From Fen-1362 sp049516395 (lineage in GTDB: Bacteria > Planctomycetota > Phycisphaerae > Sedimentisphaerales > Anaerobacaceae), in the NCBI GenBank assembly GCA_049516395.1, contig JBEKTD010000002.1, positions 248,001 to 312,000 of the forward strand: DNA of 64,000 nt. The letters run 5' to 3'. Below the pieces are notes generated by a model. It was not told the origin of the DNA. It saw nothing but the letters and a program-made list of their open reading frames with translations, and did no database searches. Below are positions 9,126 to 18,070 of the stretch, piece after piece (position 1 is the first letter of the stretch; each line of letters starts with the position of its first letter). The translations under genes and the position numbers were made by a program.

Positions 9126-10178
9126 ATGATTGACATAAACAGACAGGGTGAAGTTTGGGTATTCGCGGAACAGCACGGCGGCCTGCTGGAAGATACGCCT
9201 ATTGAGCTGATGAGCAAGGGTCGGCATCTGGCGGACATTCTTGGCGTCCAGCTTGGTGCGTTGCTGCTGGGCGATAATGTAAAAGGGCTTGCGAAAAAGC
9301 TGATTCAATATGGGGCGGATAAGGTTTATCTTGCAGAGCATCCGCTATTAGAGCATTACCAGACGAACAGCTACACCAAAATAATTCATGACCTGATTCA
9401 CAAATACAAGCCGCAGATTGTGATTTACGGCGCGACGGCGATGGGCAGGGATTTGGGGCCGAGAATCGCAAGCGCAATCAAGGCGGGTTTGACGGCGGAC
9501 TGCACCGATTTGCAAATCGGCGACCACAAGACAACCGACGGGCAATTGCACAAAAACCTGCTCTTCCAAATAAGGCCCGCGTTCGGCGGCAACATCATCG
9601 CTACGATTATCAATTATGACCGCTGGCCCCAGATGGCGACCGTCCGCGAGGGTGTGATGGTAATGGCAACACCCGATACCAAAAGGAAGGGCCAGGTAAT
9701 CACTGAAAAGGTGCAATTATCCCCGCAGGAACTGCCCATCGAGATCCTCGAAGAGCATACCCGTGCCAAAAAGGTTGACCTAAAGGCGGCGAGGATTATC
9801 GTGGCGGGCGGCGCGGGCCTGGGCAGCAAGGATAACTTCCGGCTAATCTGGGATTTGGCGAATTGTCTGGGCGGAGCGCCCGCGGCAACGAGAGCAGCGG
9901 TTGACCTCGGCTTCATCGACCACGACCACCAGGTGGGGCAAACAGGCACGACCGTCAGACCATCTCTTTACATCGCGGTGGGAATCAGCGGGGCTATACA
10001 GCATCAGTCAGGTATGAACCAGAGCCAGAAAATCGTCGCAATAAACAACGACCCGCAAGCGCCGATTTTTGACGTGGCGCATTACAAAATCGTCGGCGAC
10101 CTCAACGATGTCGTCCCGAAAATGATAAAGGCAATCAAGGAAAAAGGATTCAAAGAAGCTATAGGCGAAGGTAAATAA
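9126..10178 (+). CDS. etfA: electron transfer flavoprotein alpha subunit
   Basis: 350 aa. The N-terminal domain is followed by the conserved C-terminal FAD-binding domain: ARIIVAGGAGLGSKDNF, GAPAATRAAVDLGFIDHDHQVGQTGTTVRPSLY and VGISGAIQHQSGM. It is the partner of EtfB immediately upstream. Together they pass electrons from the acyl-CoA dehydrogenase encoded three bases downstream to the membrane quinone pool or to another acceptor. The ribosome site is weak, because the 41-bp gap to etfB is filled by an ACGAAATACGA-type repeat. Confidence 0.95.
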   Translation: MIDINRQGEVWVFAEQHGGLLEDTPIELMSKGRHLADILGVQLGALLLGDNVKGLAKKLIQYGADKVYLAEHPLLEHYQTNSYTKIIHDLIHKYKPQIVIYGATAMGRDLGPRIASAIKAGLTADCTDLQIGDHKTTDGQLHKNLLFQIRPAFGGNIIATIINYDRWPQMATVREGVMVMATPDTKRKGQVITEKVQLSPQELPIEILEEHTRAKKVDLKAARIIVAGGAGLGSKDNFRLIWDLANCLGGAPAATRAAVDLGFIDHDHQVGQTGTTVRPSLYIAVGISGAIQHQSGMNQSQKIVAINNDPQAPIFDVAHYKIVGDLNDVVPKMIKAIKEKGFKEAIGEGK

Positions 10179-10180
10179 CG

Positions 10181-11986
10181 ATGCCAAATTTTTACGCTGA
10201 TAACGACGATATAAGATTTTTGTTTAAGCACATCGACCTGGGCGCTCTCGCCAAATTGTGCGAAGAGGATTTCAAATTCGCTTCGCAGTTCGATTCCGCG
10301 CCCGCCAGCGCCGATGAAGCGATATGTAATTATGAGATGGTTCTCGATTCTATCGGTCAGTTGAGCGGCGACTTTATCGCGCCGCGTGCTGAATCGGTTG
10401 ACAGGGAAGGCAGTACGCTCAACGCCGACGGCTCGGTAAGTTACGCCAAAGGAATCGCGGAGTCAATGGACAAATTAGCCAAGGCGGAGGTGATGGGTTT
10501 TACGTTGCCTCACCGTTTCGGCGGGCTGAATTTCCCGAATCTTGTCTATTCGATGGCAACTGAAATCGTCTCGCGTGCGGACGCCTCGCTTATGAATATA
10601 TTCGGCTTGCAGGGTATCGCAGGGACAATCGAAGCATTCGCGTCCGAGGAAATCAAACAAAAATATCTGTATGATTTTGCCGCCGGCAAAATTACAGGCG
10701 CTATGGTGCTTACTGAACCGGATGCCGGTTCGGATTTGCAGGCGGTCAAATTAAGGGCATTCCAGGACAATAACGGCAACTGGATTTTGCACGGCGTTAA
10801 GAGATTTATCACCAATGGCTGCGGCGAGGTCCTTCTTGTGCTTTCTCGCAGCGAGCCGGACCGCTCGGGCGGACTGGGACTCAGCTTGTTCGTATGCGAA
10901 AGAGGCCCGAACGTGCATATCCGCCGGCTTGAAGACAAGTTAGGCATTCACGGCAGCCCCACCTGCGAAATATTTTTCGATAACACCCCCTGCCAGTTAA
11001 TCGGCGAAAGGCAGCGAGGATTAGTTACCTACGTTATGGCGCTTATGAATGGTGCGCGTATCGGAATCGCCGGGCAATCACTGGGTATCGCCGAGGCGGC
11101 GTATCGCATCGCTCGCGATTATGCAGCGAGCAGGAAGCAATTCGGCGCGGCAATCCAAAAACTGCCTGCCGTCCGCGACCTGCTTATCGATATGAAAATC
11201 GCGATTGAGGCGGGACGAGCGATGCTCTATGAAACATCTCGTGTCGTCGATATAAATATTTGCTTTGAAAGGCAGCTTGAATTAAACCCGCCCGCAGATA
11301 AAGCAAAACTGAAATCGCTGAAAGAGCAATCTCGCCGGTTTGACCGGCTCGCGTCGATGCTGACTCCGATGAGCAAATATATATGCTCGGAGATGGCAAA
11401 CCGCGTCAGTTATGATTCAATCCAGGTCCTCGGTGGTTCAGGTTATATGCGCGACTACGCCGTCGAGCGGCACACACGCGACGCGAGAATCACTACGATT
11501 TACGAAGGCACAAGTCAGTTGCAAATTGTTGCTGCGGTGCGCGGAGTGTGCAGCGGCACAGCGGAAAAATATCTTGCGGAGCTCGCGCAGAAAGAATACG
11601 CCCCCGAATTGAAAGACCTCCTCGCCAAATTAGCCGAAGGAACAAAACAGCTATTCTCATCCGTCGCGTTTGTCAAACAGCAGGGGGCCGATTATATGGA
11701 CCTTTATGGCAGACCCCTGGTTGATATCGCGATGGATTTAATCGTGGGGTATTTGTTCTGCGATTACGCAAGCTCGAAGGTCGAGATGAACGTCGCCGTC
11801 GAGGATTCCGACGAATCAAAAGAACAGACGATACCGATGACAAAACGCAAAGCCATTGTCGCCCGTCGGTTCATCACCAAAAACGCACCGAAAATAGCCG
11901 CCCTCGCCCAGTTAATATGTTCGGGCGACAAATCCTCATTCACGGACTTTGCCGCCCTTATCGGCCCGGTTCCTGAGCAGTCATAA
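10181..11986 (+). CDS. acyl-CoA dehydrogenase family protein
   Basis: A 601-aa FAD flavoenzyme, longer than the usual 380 aa because of a C-terminal extension of about 150 residues, as in the long ACAD/DUF-extended subfamily. Visible marks are TEPDAGSDLQAV (N-terminal/middle domain), RFITNG, the C-terminal ASRKQFGAAIQKLPAVRD, and GGSGYMRDYAVERHTRDARITTIYEGTSQLQ, where the catalytic-base region lies. It starts three bases after etfA, so the three genes very likely form one electron-transfer module. The acyl substrate is unknown. Confidence 0.92.
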   Translation: MPNFYADNDDIRFLFKHIDLGALAKLCEEDFKFASQFDSAPASADEAICNYEMVLDSIGQLSGDFIAPRAESVDREGSTLNADGSVSYAKGIAESMDKLAKAEVMGFTLPHRFGGLNFPNLVYSMATEIVSRADASLMNIFGLQGIAGTIEAFASEEIKQKYLYDFAAGKITGAMVLTEPDAGSDLQAVKLRAFQDNNGNWILHGVKRFITNGCGEVLLVLSRSEPDRSGGLGLSLFVCERGPNVHIRRLEDKLGIHGSPTCEIFFDNTPCQLIGERQRGLVTYVMALMNGARIGIAGQSLGIAEAAYRIARDYAASRKQFGAAIQKLPAVRDLLIDMKIAIEAGRAMLYETSRVVDINICFERQLELNPPADKAKLKSLKEQSRRFDRLASMLTPMSKYICSEMANRVSYDSIQVLGGSGYMRDYAVERHTRDARITTIYEGTSQLQIVAAVRGVCSGTAEKYLAELAQKEYAPELKDLLAKLAEGTKQLFSSVAFVKQQGADYMDLYGRPLVDIAMDLIVGYLFCDYASSKVEMNVAVEDSDESKEQTIPMTKRKAIVARRFITKNAPKIAALAQLICSGDKSSFTDFAALIGPVPEQS

Positions 11987-11988
11987 CA

Positions 11989-12960
11989 ATGGAAGCGAAA
12001 CAGTCGGCACAACAGAATAACAGGGAGAATTTTCAGTGCCGGCTGTATTGGTTTATGACTAAGCGATGCAACTTCAGCTGCCCGTATTGTTTCAGGGAAT
12101 ACGCCTCCGAGGAAACAAAAACAAAAGATTTCGATTGCGGCAGCTATAGTCCCGAGCAAATCGCGGGGCGTTTCGACGAGACCGGGAAAGTTTGGAAAAT
12201 TTATATGACGGGCGGCGAGCCGATGCTGTATCCAAACTTTGTCTCTCTCGCAGGGCTGTTGACTCGCGGCCATTACATATCTTTGAGCACGAACCTCTCC
12301 ACGGCCAACGCTTATGAATTTGCGGATACCGTTGCCGGCAATCGAGTTATTTCCGTCAGGGCAAACATTCACGTTCTTGAACGGGAAAAAATCAAAGACG
12401 GCATAAATGAGTATTTGCGCAAATTTCACTATTTCCAGGACCGCGGCTTCGATATCCGGCTTGTGTATGTCGCTTATCCGCCTTTGCTTGAGCGAATGGA
12501 ACGAGATATCGAGTTTTTCCGCAAAGAAGGCGTCAGGCAAATCGAGGTAAAAGTTTTTCAGGGCAAATTCGAGGGCAGGCGTTTCCCGCGGGAATATAGT
12601 CGGCAGGAGCGTGATTTTTTAATAAAGCTTGGATTAGGCAATGACGAGAGGCAGGTTCTGGATTCTCGCGTGTCTTTCCTCGGCAAAAAATGCTCAGCGG
12701 GCTATATGGGATTCAGTATGGACCCGTCGGGCCGGATAACACGATGCAATACGCTGGATGAAGAATACGAGAATTTGTTCGAGGGGACATTCAGGCCCGG
12801 TTCTTCACCGCGTCGCTGTCCTGCTAAAAAGTGCGTTTGTCTCTATCAGGGAAACGCTCTGGCCAATACCGCAGGCGTTGGCGTGCCTCATCGTATCATT
12901 GCGCAGCCGGTAAAATTTTCCATAGCGTTCGCCGAATCCGTCTGCCGATTAAGAAAATAG
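11989..12960 (+). CDS. radical SAM protein with C-terminal cysteine-rich domain
   Basis: 323 aa. The radical SAM cluster motif is CNFSCPYC (CxxxCxxC) near residue 24, followed by MTGGEPMLYP (the GGE motif). The C-terminal part has cysteines at CSAGYMGFSMDP, RCNTL and CPAKKCVCLYQ, in a SPASM/Twitch-like pattern that may bind auxiliary clusters. It begins three bases after the dehydrogenase stop. The product reaction is not evident. Its fixed position between the ACAD and a HAD phosphatase suggests co-transcription rather than proving a shared pathway. Confidence 0.8.
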   Translation: MEAKQSAQQNNRENFQCRLYWFMTKRCNFSCPYCFREYASEETKTKDFDCGSYSPEQIAGRFDETGKVWKIYMTGGEPMLYPNFVSLAGLLTRGHYISLSTNLSTANAYEFADTVAGNRVISVRANIHVLEREKIKDGINEYLRKFHYFQDRGFDIRLVYVAYPPLLERMERDIEFFRKEGVRQIEVKVFQGKFEGRRFPREYSRQERDFLIKLGLGNDERQVLDSRVSFLGKKCSAGYMGFSMDPSGRITRCNTLDEEYENLFEGTFRPGSSPRRCPAKKCVCLYQGNALANTAGVGVPHRIIAQPVKFSIAFAESVCRLRK

Positions 12961-12969
12961 GGTCTTGAT

Positions 12970-13650
12970 ATGCTCGAAGCTGTTATATTTGATTTCGATG
13001 GCGTTCTCGTGGATTCCGAAAAACTGCACTATCAGGCATTCAACCGCACGCTGACCAAATTCAATTACCAGTTATCGATACGCGATTACTATGACAGGTT
13101 CCTCGGGCTTTCCGACCTGGAGCTTCTGCGAGTTGTTAATAAAGAGGGAAAGCTGTCTTTATCAAATCAGCAGTTCGAAAAATTGCTTGGCGAAAAAGCG
13201 AACCTGTTCAAAGAAATGGCGGCGACCGAAGCGGGCATAATCGGGGGCGTGCCTCAGTTTCTTAATATGCTCGCAGGCAATAAAATCCCGATTGGAATCT
13301 GCTCCGGCGCGTTGCTGCCTGAAATAGAAATGATTCTCAAGGGTGCGTTGTTGCGAGAGTTTTTTGAGGTTATTGTTTCAGCCGAGCTGGTTGAGAAGGG
13401 TAAGCCCGACCCCGAAGGTTTCTCGCTGGCCTTGAAACTGCTCAATAAAAAGCTGCACAAGTCAATCAAGCCGGAAAATTGCGTTGTGGTTGAGGATTCA
13501 CGCTGGGGCCTTGAAGCCGCCAAGGCCGCCGGTATGCGAGCGGTCGCCATTACCAACACTTACGCCGCCGAACACCTAAAACCCGCGGATAAAGTTATTG
13601 AGCATCTTGCTGAATTGACTCTCCCCGACCTTCACGCACTCTGCTGCTAA
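12970..13650 (+). CDS. HAD-superfamily phosphatase/phosphomutase (beta-phosphoglucomutase-like)
   Basis: 226 aa. Motif I is FDFDGVLVDSE with the nucleophilic aspartate; motif II is ICSGA; motif III is the lysine in KGKPDPEGF; motif IV is VVEDSRWGLEAAKAAGM. The helical cap sits after motif I, placing it with the beta-phosphoglucomutase/phosphatase subfamily. The likely substrate is a sugar or other phosphate ester. Last gene of the etf-ACAD-radical SAM run, nine bases after the previous stop. Confidence 0.85.
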   Translation: MLEAVIFDFDGVLVDSEKLHYQAFNRTLTKFNYQLSIRDYYDRFLGLSDLELLRVVNKEGKLSLSNQQFEKLLGEKANLFKEMAATEAGIIGGVPQFLNMLAGNKIPIGICSGALLPEIEMILKGALLREFFEVIVSAELVEKGKPDPEGFSLALKLLNKKLHKSIKPENCVVVEDSRWGLEAAKAAGMRAVAITNTYAAEHLKPADKVIEHLAELTLPDLHALCC

Positions 13651-13718
13651 CAAGATTAGCCACAAAAAAGCACAAAAAACACATAACCACGGATTAGTAC
13701 GGATTCTCACAGATTTAA
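13651..13718. repeat. dispersed intergenic repeat (CACAAAAAAGCAC / ACGGATTAG type)
   Basis: Sequence of the type CACGGATTAGTACGGATT and CACAAAAAAGCACAAAAAAC fills the convergent gap. Related pieces recur at 14590-14630, 32765-32800, 33685-33830 and 34370-34440. These are short, A-rich spacer repeats without coding content. Confidence 0.45.
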
Positions 13719-14582
13719 TCAGCCGCGGAGTCGCCATTGTTCCAACGGTTCGGGACGGCCTAATAATTTCTTTTGTTCGGAGATAAGCCGTCTTTCCACC
13801 TTTTTGGCATCCTCTGCCGGGGAAAGCAATTCTGGTTTTATATTTCGTTTTACGAGCAGATTTCGAACTTCGCGATTGTTCTTTACGTGTTCGCCGGTAA
13901 TGCCGTCTTCTGTACGCAAATCATCCCGCTTGATTGTAAAATTGGTGATTTCATTGGCAAAGTCCTTTGCCTTGATAGTGATTGTCGGGAGAAAATCCGC
14001 CAGCGGTCGGCCTTTTGGCACTTTCATCCGGCCCTTCATCTGCTCGGTGGATTTGCCGCCAAATAACGCCTTGTCCCCTTTGCTGCGGATTCTGCCAAAG
14101 CTCTGCTCATCGCCGAGTCGCTCGAATATGATTCCTGAAAGCTCTTTTTCCGAAAACGTAAGCTTTCTGCGGGCAGTCAGTCGCTCGACTTCGCCTAATC
14201 GTTTTTCTATGATTTCCTGCTTACGGGTCTGGACGGCAAAATAGGTCTGGGCGAAGGCAATCTGGTCTTTGGACGGGTCGCCGTTCTGCGCTATCAGGTA
14301 ACAGGCGTACCGCGTCAGCATAATATCGTTAATCTGTCGCTCGCTACCCGACCCAAGCTGGACCATTTTGTTGATATCAACAAAATGGTCAGATACATTC
14401 TGGCCGGAATTCAAACAGGCCATTTTGGCCTTATCAACAACCTTAAGAAAATTTCTCCATTCGTCATAGTCCAGCAATTTTTGCAAGTCCCTCGCCAGCC
14501 AGAATTCAAGGCCGGACGCTGTGTCCTTTTGCACGCTCTTCTCAAAACTGCCGTGAAGCTGAATTATTATTTCCTTCTTCAT
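13719..14582 (-). CDS. dinD: DinD-family DNA-damage-inducible protein
   Basis: About 287 aa, similar along its length to DinD: an N-terminal BRO/KilA-like portion (FWLARDLQKLLDYDEWRNFLKVVDKAK) followed by RYACYLIAQNGDPSKDQIAFAQTYFAVQTRKQE and the C-terminal ITGEHVKNNREVR segment. E. coli DinD is SOS-induced and interferes with RecA filaments; whether this one does is unknown. The ATG at 14582 is preferred to an upstream TTG; neither has a strong ribosome site. It shares orientation with the PD-(D/E)XK-like gene 40 bp upstream. Both are flanked by spacer repeats, as in an accessory island. Confidence 0.8.
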   Translation of the reverse strand: MKKEIIIQLHGSFEKSVQKDTASGLEFWLARDLQKLLDYDEWRNFLKVVDKAKMACLNSGQNVSDHFVDINKMVQLGSGSERQINDIMLTRYACYLIAQNGDPSKDQIAFAQTYFAVQTRKQEIIEKRLGEVERLTARRKLTFSEKELSGIIFERLGDEQSFGRIRSKGDKALFGGKSTEQMKGRMKVPKGRPLADFLPTITIKAKDFANEITNFTIKRDDLRTEDGITGEHVKNNREVRNLLVKRNIKPELLSPAEDAKKVERRLISEQKKLLGRPEPLEQWRLRG

Positions 14583-14621
14583 TTTTTTCAACCACAGTTT
14601 TTTGCCACAGATAGACGCAGA

Positions 14622-15170
14622 TTAACACAGCTTTTGCTTCATAGGCTCCCAGTTGCCCAAGAAAGATGTTAAATTCCTATTTGCACATTTAAAGCAATCG
14701 CCTGCAATCAATCTTTTTTCTGCTTTGTTAAGCCCTCTGGTCTCCCAGCATTTATCATTACACCCAACCCACATATAAACCTGAAACAATTTTTCGTTTC
14801 CATGTATCCTTTTTAAAATCATGAGCAATGTAGATGGCGAAAGAACTACACATTCAATTGTTTTTCCAACAAAACTCTGCATCACAAAAACCCATAAATC
14901 GGCTTTTGATTTCTTGATTCTATCCCTATGGAGAGCCCACCATCCAAAAGCCCTGAATTTATTTTGGTATTCAGGTGCCATATGGGTTATCACATAGTCC
15001 TTTGAATATTTGACTTGCAAAGAGACGGCTTTGTTGTTCTTGGAGTTGGTCACAAGAAGGTCAACGCCGGTATCCTTTGAAGGAACCCATACATTATAGT
15101 CCTTGAAGTTCTCTTCAATATATGACCCTACTAAGTATTCGCCAGCATGAATATTAAACATTTGCTGCAT
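14622..15170 (-). CDS. PD-(D/E)XK-nuclease-like protein
   Basis: 182 aa. GVDLLV followed about 15 residues later by LQVKYS gives the D-x(n)-QxK pattern of PD-(D/E)XK endonucleases of the homing or restriction kind. A C-terminal pair CNDKC and CFKC may bind zinc. It probably acts on DNA, alone or with the adjacent DinD; no methylase partner is present. Its 5' leader (about 15171-15270) closely matches the leader of tcmP 17 kb away, which hints at shared regulation or shared transfer. Confidence 0.5.
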   Translation of the reverse strand: MQQMFNIHAGEYLVGSYIEENFKDYNVWVPSKDTGVDLLVTNSKNNKAVSLQVKYSKDYVITHMAPEYQNKFRAFGWWALHRDRIKKSKADLWVFVMQSFVGKTIECVVLSPSTLLMILKRIHGNEKLFQVYMWVGCNDKCWETRGLNKAEKRLIAGDCFKCANRNLTSFLGNWEPMKQKLC

Positions 15171-15177
15171 AATCTGC

Positions 15178-15264
15178 TATTCCCAGAAATCCGAGAACAC
15201 CATACTTATAAGACAATAAAACTCGTCTGACGGACAAAGGTGCCAATCTCTTCCGGCCTTAAAA
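15178..15264 (-). repeat. shared leader repeat, copy A (upstream of PD-(D/E)XK-like gene)
   Basis: Read on the minus strand it contains AAGGCCGGAAGAGA, GCACCTTTG, TTGTCCGTCAGA and AAGTATGGTGTTC in that order before the start codon. The same blocks in the same order lie upstream of tcmP at about 32515-32612. The unit is not found elsewhere in the window. Confidence 0.6.
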
Positions 15265-15425
15265 ACTATTTTTCGCCAAAGCAACTATAAATCCTGCTGT
15301 TGTTGGCGTCAAAGAAATAATCGGCGGATTAGACCAAAGACCCCAGACGTAAGACGCCAGGGAGAAGGGAGAAGGCAAAAGAATGTCCAATGTTCAATAT
15401 TAAATGTTCAATATCCAATCCGCGA

Positions 15426-17471
15426 TTATCGTATTGCGCCGGGGCCTTTGAGGTGCGTGTTCCACTTGCCTGATTTTGTATCGTATCGCACGGCGTCGAT
15501 AACTGCGCCGTTGAAAATGCAGGGACGGACCTTGTCGCCTCTGATATCTATTAAGGCAGTGTTGGCGTCGTAGATAAATTCGTTGCCTATGACTTGGGTG
15601 TCCTTGTCTTCATAAGTAACCGCGCCTGTTGCCTGCATGTCTTTGAGCTCTGTTCGCCCGGTCGGCATTTCGGCGATATCCGCTTCGACATGCGATGCGG
15701 TTATGGAGACCTTTTCGCTGCCGCGGCCTTCGACGAGCGGGAAATAATCAACAAGCAGAGAGCCGCCTTTTGAATCGGCTATCAAGTGTTTGCTTTGGCC
15801 GGCGTAGGAAAGCCAGTCGAAGTTCCGCATAAGGGCGTAACTTTTTCGCCGCAAGCTGAACCTGTCGAGATTGTCCTGCGGCTCATCGGTCTGCGAGTTA
15901 TCCACTTTTATCAGGCCCGGCCCTGCCGCGAAGAAATTGCCGTCGGTCGTATCGTAATTAACCGAGACGCATTTAAGCTCCACACCTGTAAGCAGCTTGT
16001 TGCTGGTTTTTTTTGTGCTGGCTAAGTGCACACCCGGGCCGGTTGCAATCATGCGATTGACATCCATTGCCTGTCCGGAGTCATTATTTGTATCTCTCTT
16101 CACCAGGTCTATTTCGAGCTTGTCAGCCAGGACTATATACTGTTGAAGTATTGCGTCCTCCGCCTGCGAGACCGTGCAGCGGCAATCACCCTCGAATGTG
16201 CTCTTGTTTGAGGCGGGCGAGAACGCGGCCCGTCGGCGGGAGGTCATTCTGACGGTTCCCGGTCTGCCTGCGCCGTCCTGTGTTTTTTCGTTCACGTCAA
16301 ACGCAACGCTCGAAGGGCCGATTGCGGTCGCCTCGCCGGTTGTCGCGCTGTAGGCAACGTTTACGCCCCTGAAAGTGGTTTTGCCTACGGGTGAGGCATT
16401 GGTATCCTGCTGGGCGATAATCTCGGCGTAAGTGGTTCGCTGTTTGGGCAATTTCTTCTCGGCTGATGTGCCCATCGGGGTAACAATAATGCCGCCGTCG
16501 CAGTTTATTGTGATATCGCTCGGTGATTCCTCCGAAATGGCTGCCTGCGGTTTGTTGCTTGCCGGAATCGGGGCGAAGTTTCGGTCGGGCGAGGATTCGT
16601 TTGCGTCCTGCCCGGCTGAGCTGTCCTGTGCGAAGATATCATTTATCGAAAGGGCATCGGCGAACAGTCGTTCATTCGGCGTTTCAATCCTGACGTTTTT
16701 GTCGAGCGTGCATTGGTAGTATTTCCCTTGTTTGGACGCTTGTGCGCTTTCGCCTTTTTGGTTATTTGCGTCGGCGTCCGGCGTTGACCGCAAAACCGAC
16801 CCCTGGGACCATTTTTTTATATGCAAACTCTGCAGGTTTGTTATTTGCAGCCGTTCGAGGCGCTCGTCGTCGCCGTTATAAACAATTTCCACGCCTGTGC
16901 CGGTCATCCGCATGTTTTCCGAGACAAGCTCGACTGGCCCTGCCGTCGAAAACAACGATTTGTCCGCGGAAAAAGCGATATCATCAAGATAAATAGTCGT
17001 TTCGCCGACGGCATCTTTTTGTTTGGGCAAAATCCGGATAATAACATTGCCCATCAGCATACCTTGTTTTGGCGTTAATCGGCCGCCCGCGATTTCCACC
17101 ACGACTATTGCCCGCTCGCCTGTAATCGAGCAGTTGAAGCTTCGGCGGTAGATGTTCATATAGGGCTTTTTGATTTCCCAGTTGTTGCCGTCCTGGTGCA
17201 GCAGCTCCTCGAATCCGAACTCTCTTTCGACCTGTTTTTGGGCGTTAAGGGTGGTATAGCGTGAGTTTTTAATTAGGCCGACGCCAACGTCTCCTACTTT
17301 TCCGACACTGACAGTTGAATCGCACACGTCGGCAAGCTGTCCCGCCGGCGTCGTCATTATATCCGTTGGTATAAGCGGGGTCCTGCTTAAACGGTTGTAT
17401 ATAAAATACACGACCAGCACTGCCAGAAATGACATGAGCCAGATTGTGAACCTTCGCGAATACAGCAGCAT
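15426..17471 (-). CDS. large LptC/OstA-like LPS export protein
   Basis: 681 aa with one N-terminal membrane anchor (WLMSFLAVLVVYFIYNRL), followed by a long, mostly beta-rich periplasmic region with repeated blocks such as VELVSENMRMTGTGVEI and TGEATAIGPSSVAFD that resemble LptA/LptC/OstA strands. It follows kdsC by eight bases, the classical kdsD-kdsC-lptC order, so a role in carrying LPS across the periplasm is likely. Usual LptC proteins are about 190 aa. This form is three to four times longer, so it may combine LptC and LptA-type bridge function. Confidence 0.6.
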   Translation of the reverse strand: MLLYSRRFTIWLMSFLAVLVVYFIYNRLSRTPLIPTDIMTTPAGQLADVCDSTVSVGKVGDVGVGLIKNSRYTTLNAQKQVEREFGFEELLHQDGNNWEIKKPYMNIYRRSFNCSITGERAIVVVEIAGGRLTPKQGMLMGNVIIRILPKQKDAVGETTIYLDDIAFSADKSLFSTAGPVELVSENMRMTGTGVEIVYNGDDERLERLQITNLQSLHIKKWSQGSVLRSTPDADANNQKGESAQASKQGKYYQCTLDKNVRIETPNERLFADALSINDIFAQDSSAGQDANESSPDRNFAPIPASNKPQAAISEESPSDITINCDGGIIVTPMGTSAEKKLPKQRTTYAEIIAQQDTNASPVGKTTFRGVNVAYSATTGEATAIGPSSVAFDVNEKTQDGAGRPGTVRMTSRRRAAFSPASNKSTFEGDCRCTVSQAEDAILQQYIVLADKLEIDLVKRDTNNDSGQAMDVNRMIATGPGVHLASTKKTSNKLLTGVELKCVSVNYDTTDGNFFAAGPGLIKVDNSQTDEPQDNLDRFSLRRKSYALMRNFDWLSYAGQSKHLIADSKGGSLLVDYFPLVEGRGSEKVSITASHVEADIAEMPTGRTELKDMQATGAVTYEDKDTQVIGNEFIYDANTALIDIRGDKVRPCIFNGAVIDAVRYDTKSGKWNTHLKGPGAIR

Positions 17472-17479
17472 CTTATTTT

Positions 17480-18004
17480 TTACTCTTTCCCGGAATTATA
17501 TTTTTTTACTATCGCGTTCCATCTGCCGGTTTTTTTCAGGATATACTCGATAATTTCCCGGACAGCCCCTTGGCCGCCTTTTTGTTTGATAACATAATCG
17601 GCGGCTTGCTTGATTTCATCGACCGCGTTGGCAACCGCCGCCGCGAAACCCACGCACTGAATCACGGGCAAATCAGGCAGGTCGTCGCCGACGTAAGCAA
17701 TTTGTGCAACGGGCGTTTTGCTCAATTTAATCAGCTCTTTTAAGCCCTTCAATTTATCCCGTCGGCCATTAAGACAAAAATCCACGGCCAGCTCTTTGGC
17801 CTGATGTTTCGTGGTGGCTGATGCCCGCCCGCTCAAAAACGCGATTTTCAGGCCCGCCCGTTTCCACATTTTGATTCCGTGCCCGTCGATGATGCTGAAT
17901 GATTTGCTTTCCCTGCCGCGCGAATCAACCAGGATGGTCCCGTCGGTAAGCACGCCGTCAACGTCGAGGGCAAGCATTTTTATTGCGTCGAGTTTTTTCT
18001 GCAC
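17480..18004 (-). CDS. kdsC: 3-deoxy-D-manno-octulosonate 8-phosphate phosphatase
   Basis: 174 aa HAD phosphatase without a cap domain. Motifs are LDVDGVLTDGTI (nucleophile), FLSGRAS, the lysine in RDKLKGL and YVGDDLPDLPVI, all typical of KdsC. It removes phosphate from Kdo-8-P in Kdo synthesis for lipid A core assembly. The GTG start at 18004 lies seven bases from one end of a 59-bp palindromic repeat, whose terminal GGGG may serve as its ribosome site. It sits between kdsD and the LptC-like gene, as expected. Confidence 0.92.
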   Translation of the reverse strand: MQKKLDAIKMLALDVDGVLTDGTILVDSRGRESKSFSIIDGHGIKMWKRAGLKIAFLSGRASATTKHQAKELAVDFCLNGRRDKLKGLKELIKLSKTPVAQIAYVGDDLPDLPVIQCVGFAAAVANAVDEIKQAADYVIKQKGGQGAVREIIEYILKKTGRWNAIVKKYNSGKE

Positions 18005-18010
18005 GGCTCA

Positions 18011-18069
18011 CCCCGTTAGAAATCTGCGATTTATTGGAAAGTTCTGTATTGCCATTTTTTCTAACGGGG
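18011..18069. repeat. 59-bp palindromic repeat, copy 1 (between kdsD and kdsC)
   Basis: Starts CCCCGTTAGAAA and ends TTTCTAACGGGG, a perfect 12-bp terminal inverted repeat. Both flanks carry CTCA directly at the border (18007-18010 and 18070-18073), a possible 4-bp target duplication. Copies 2 and 3 are also exactly 59 bp and in the same orientation. Confidence 0.85.
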
Positions 18070-18070
18070 C

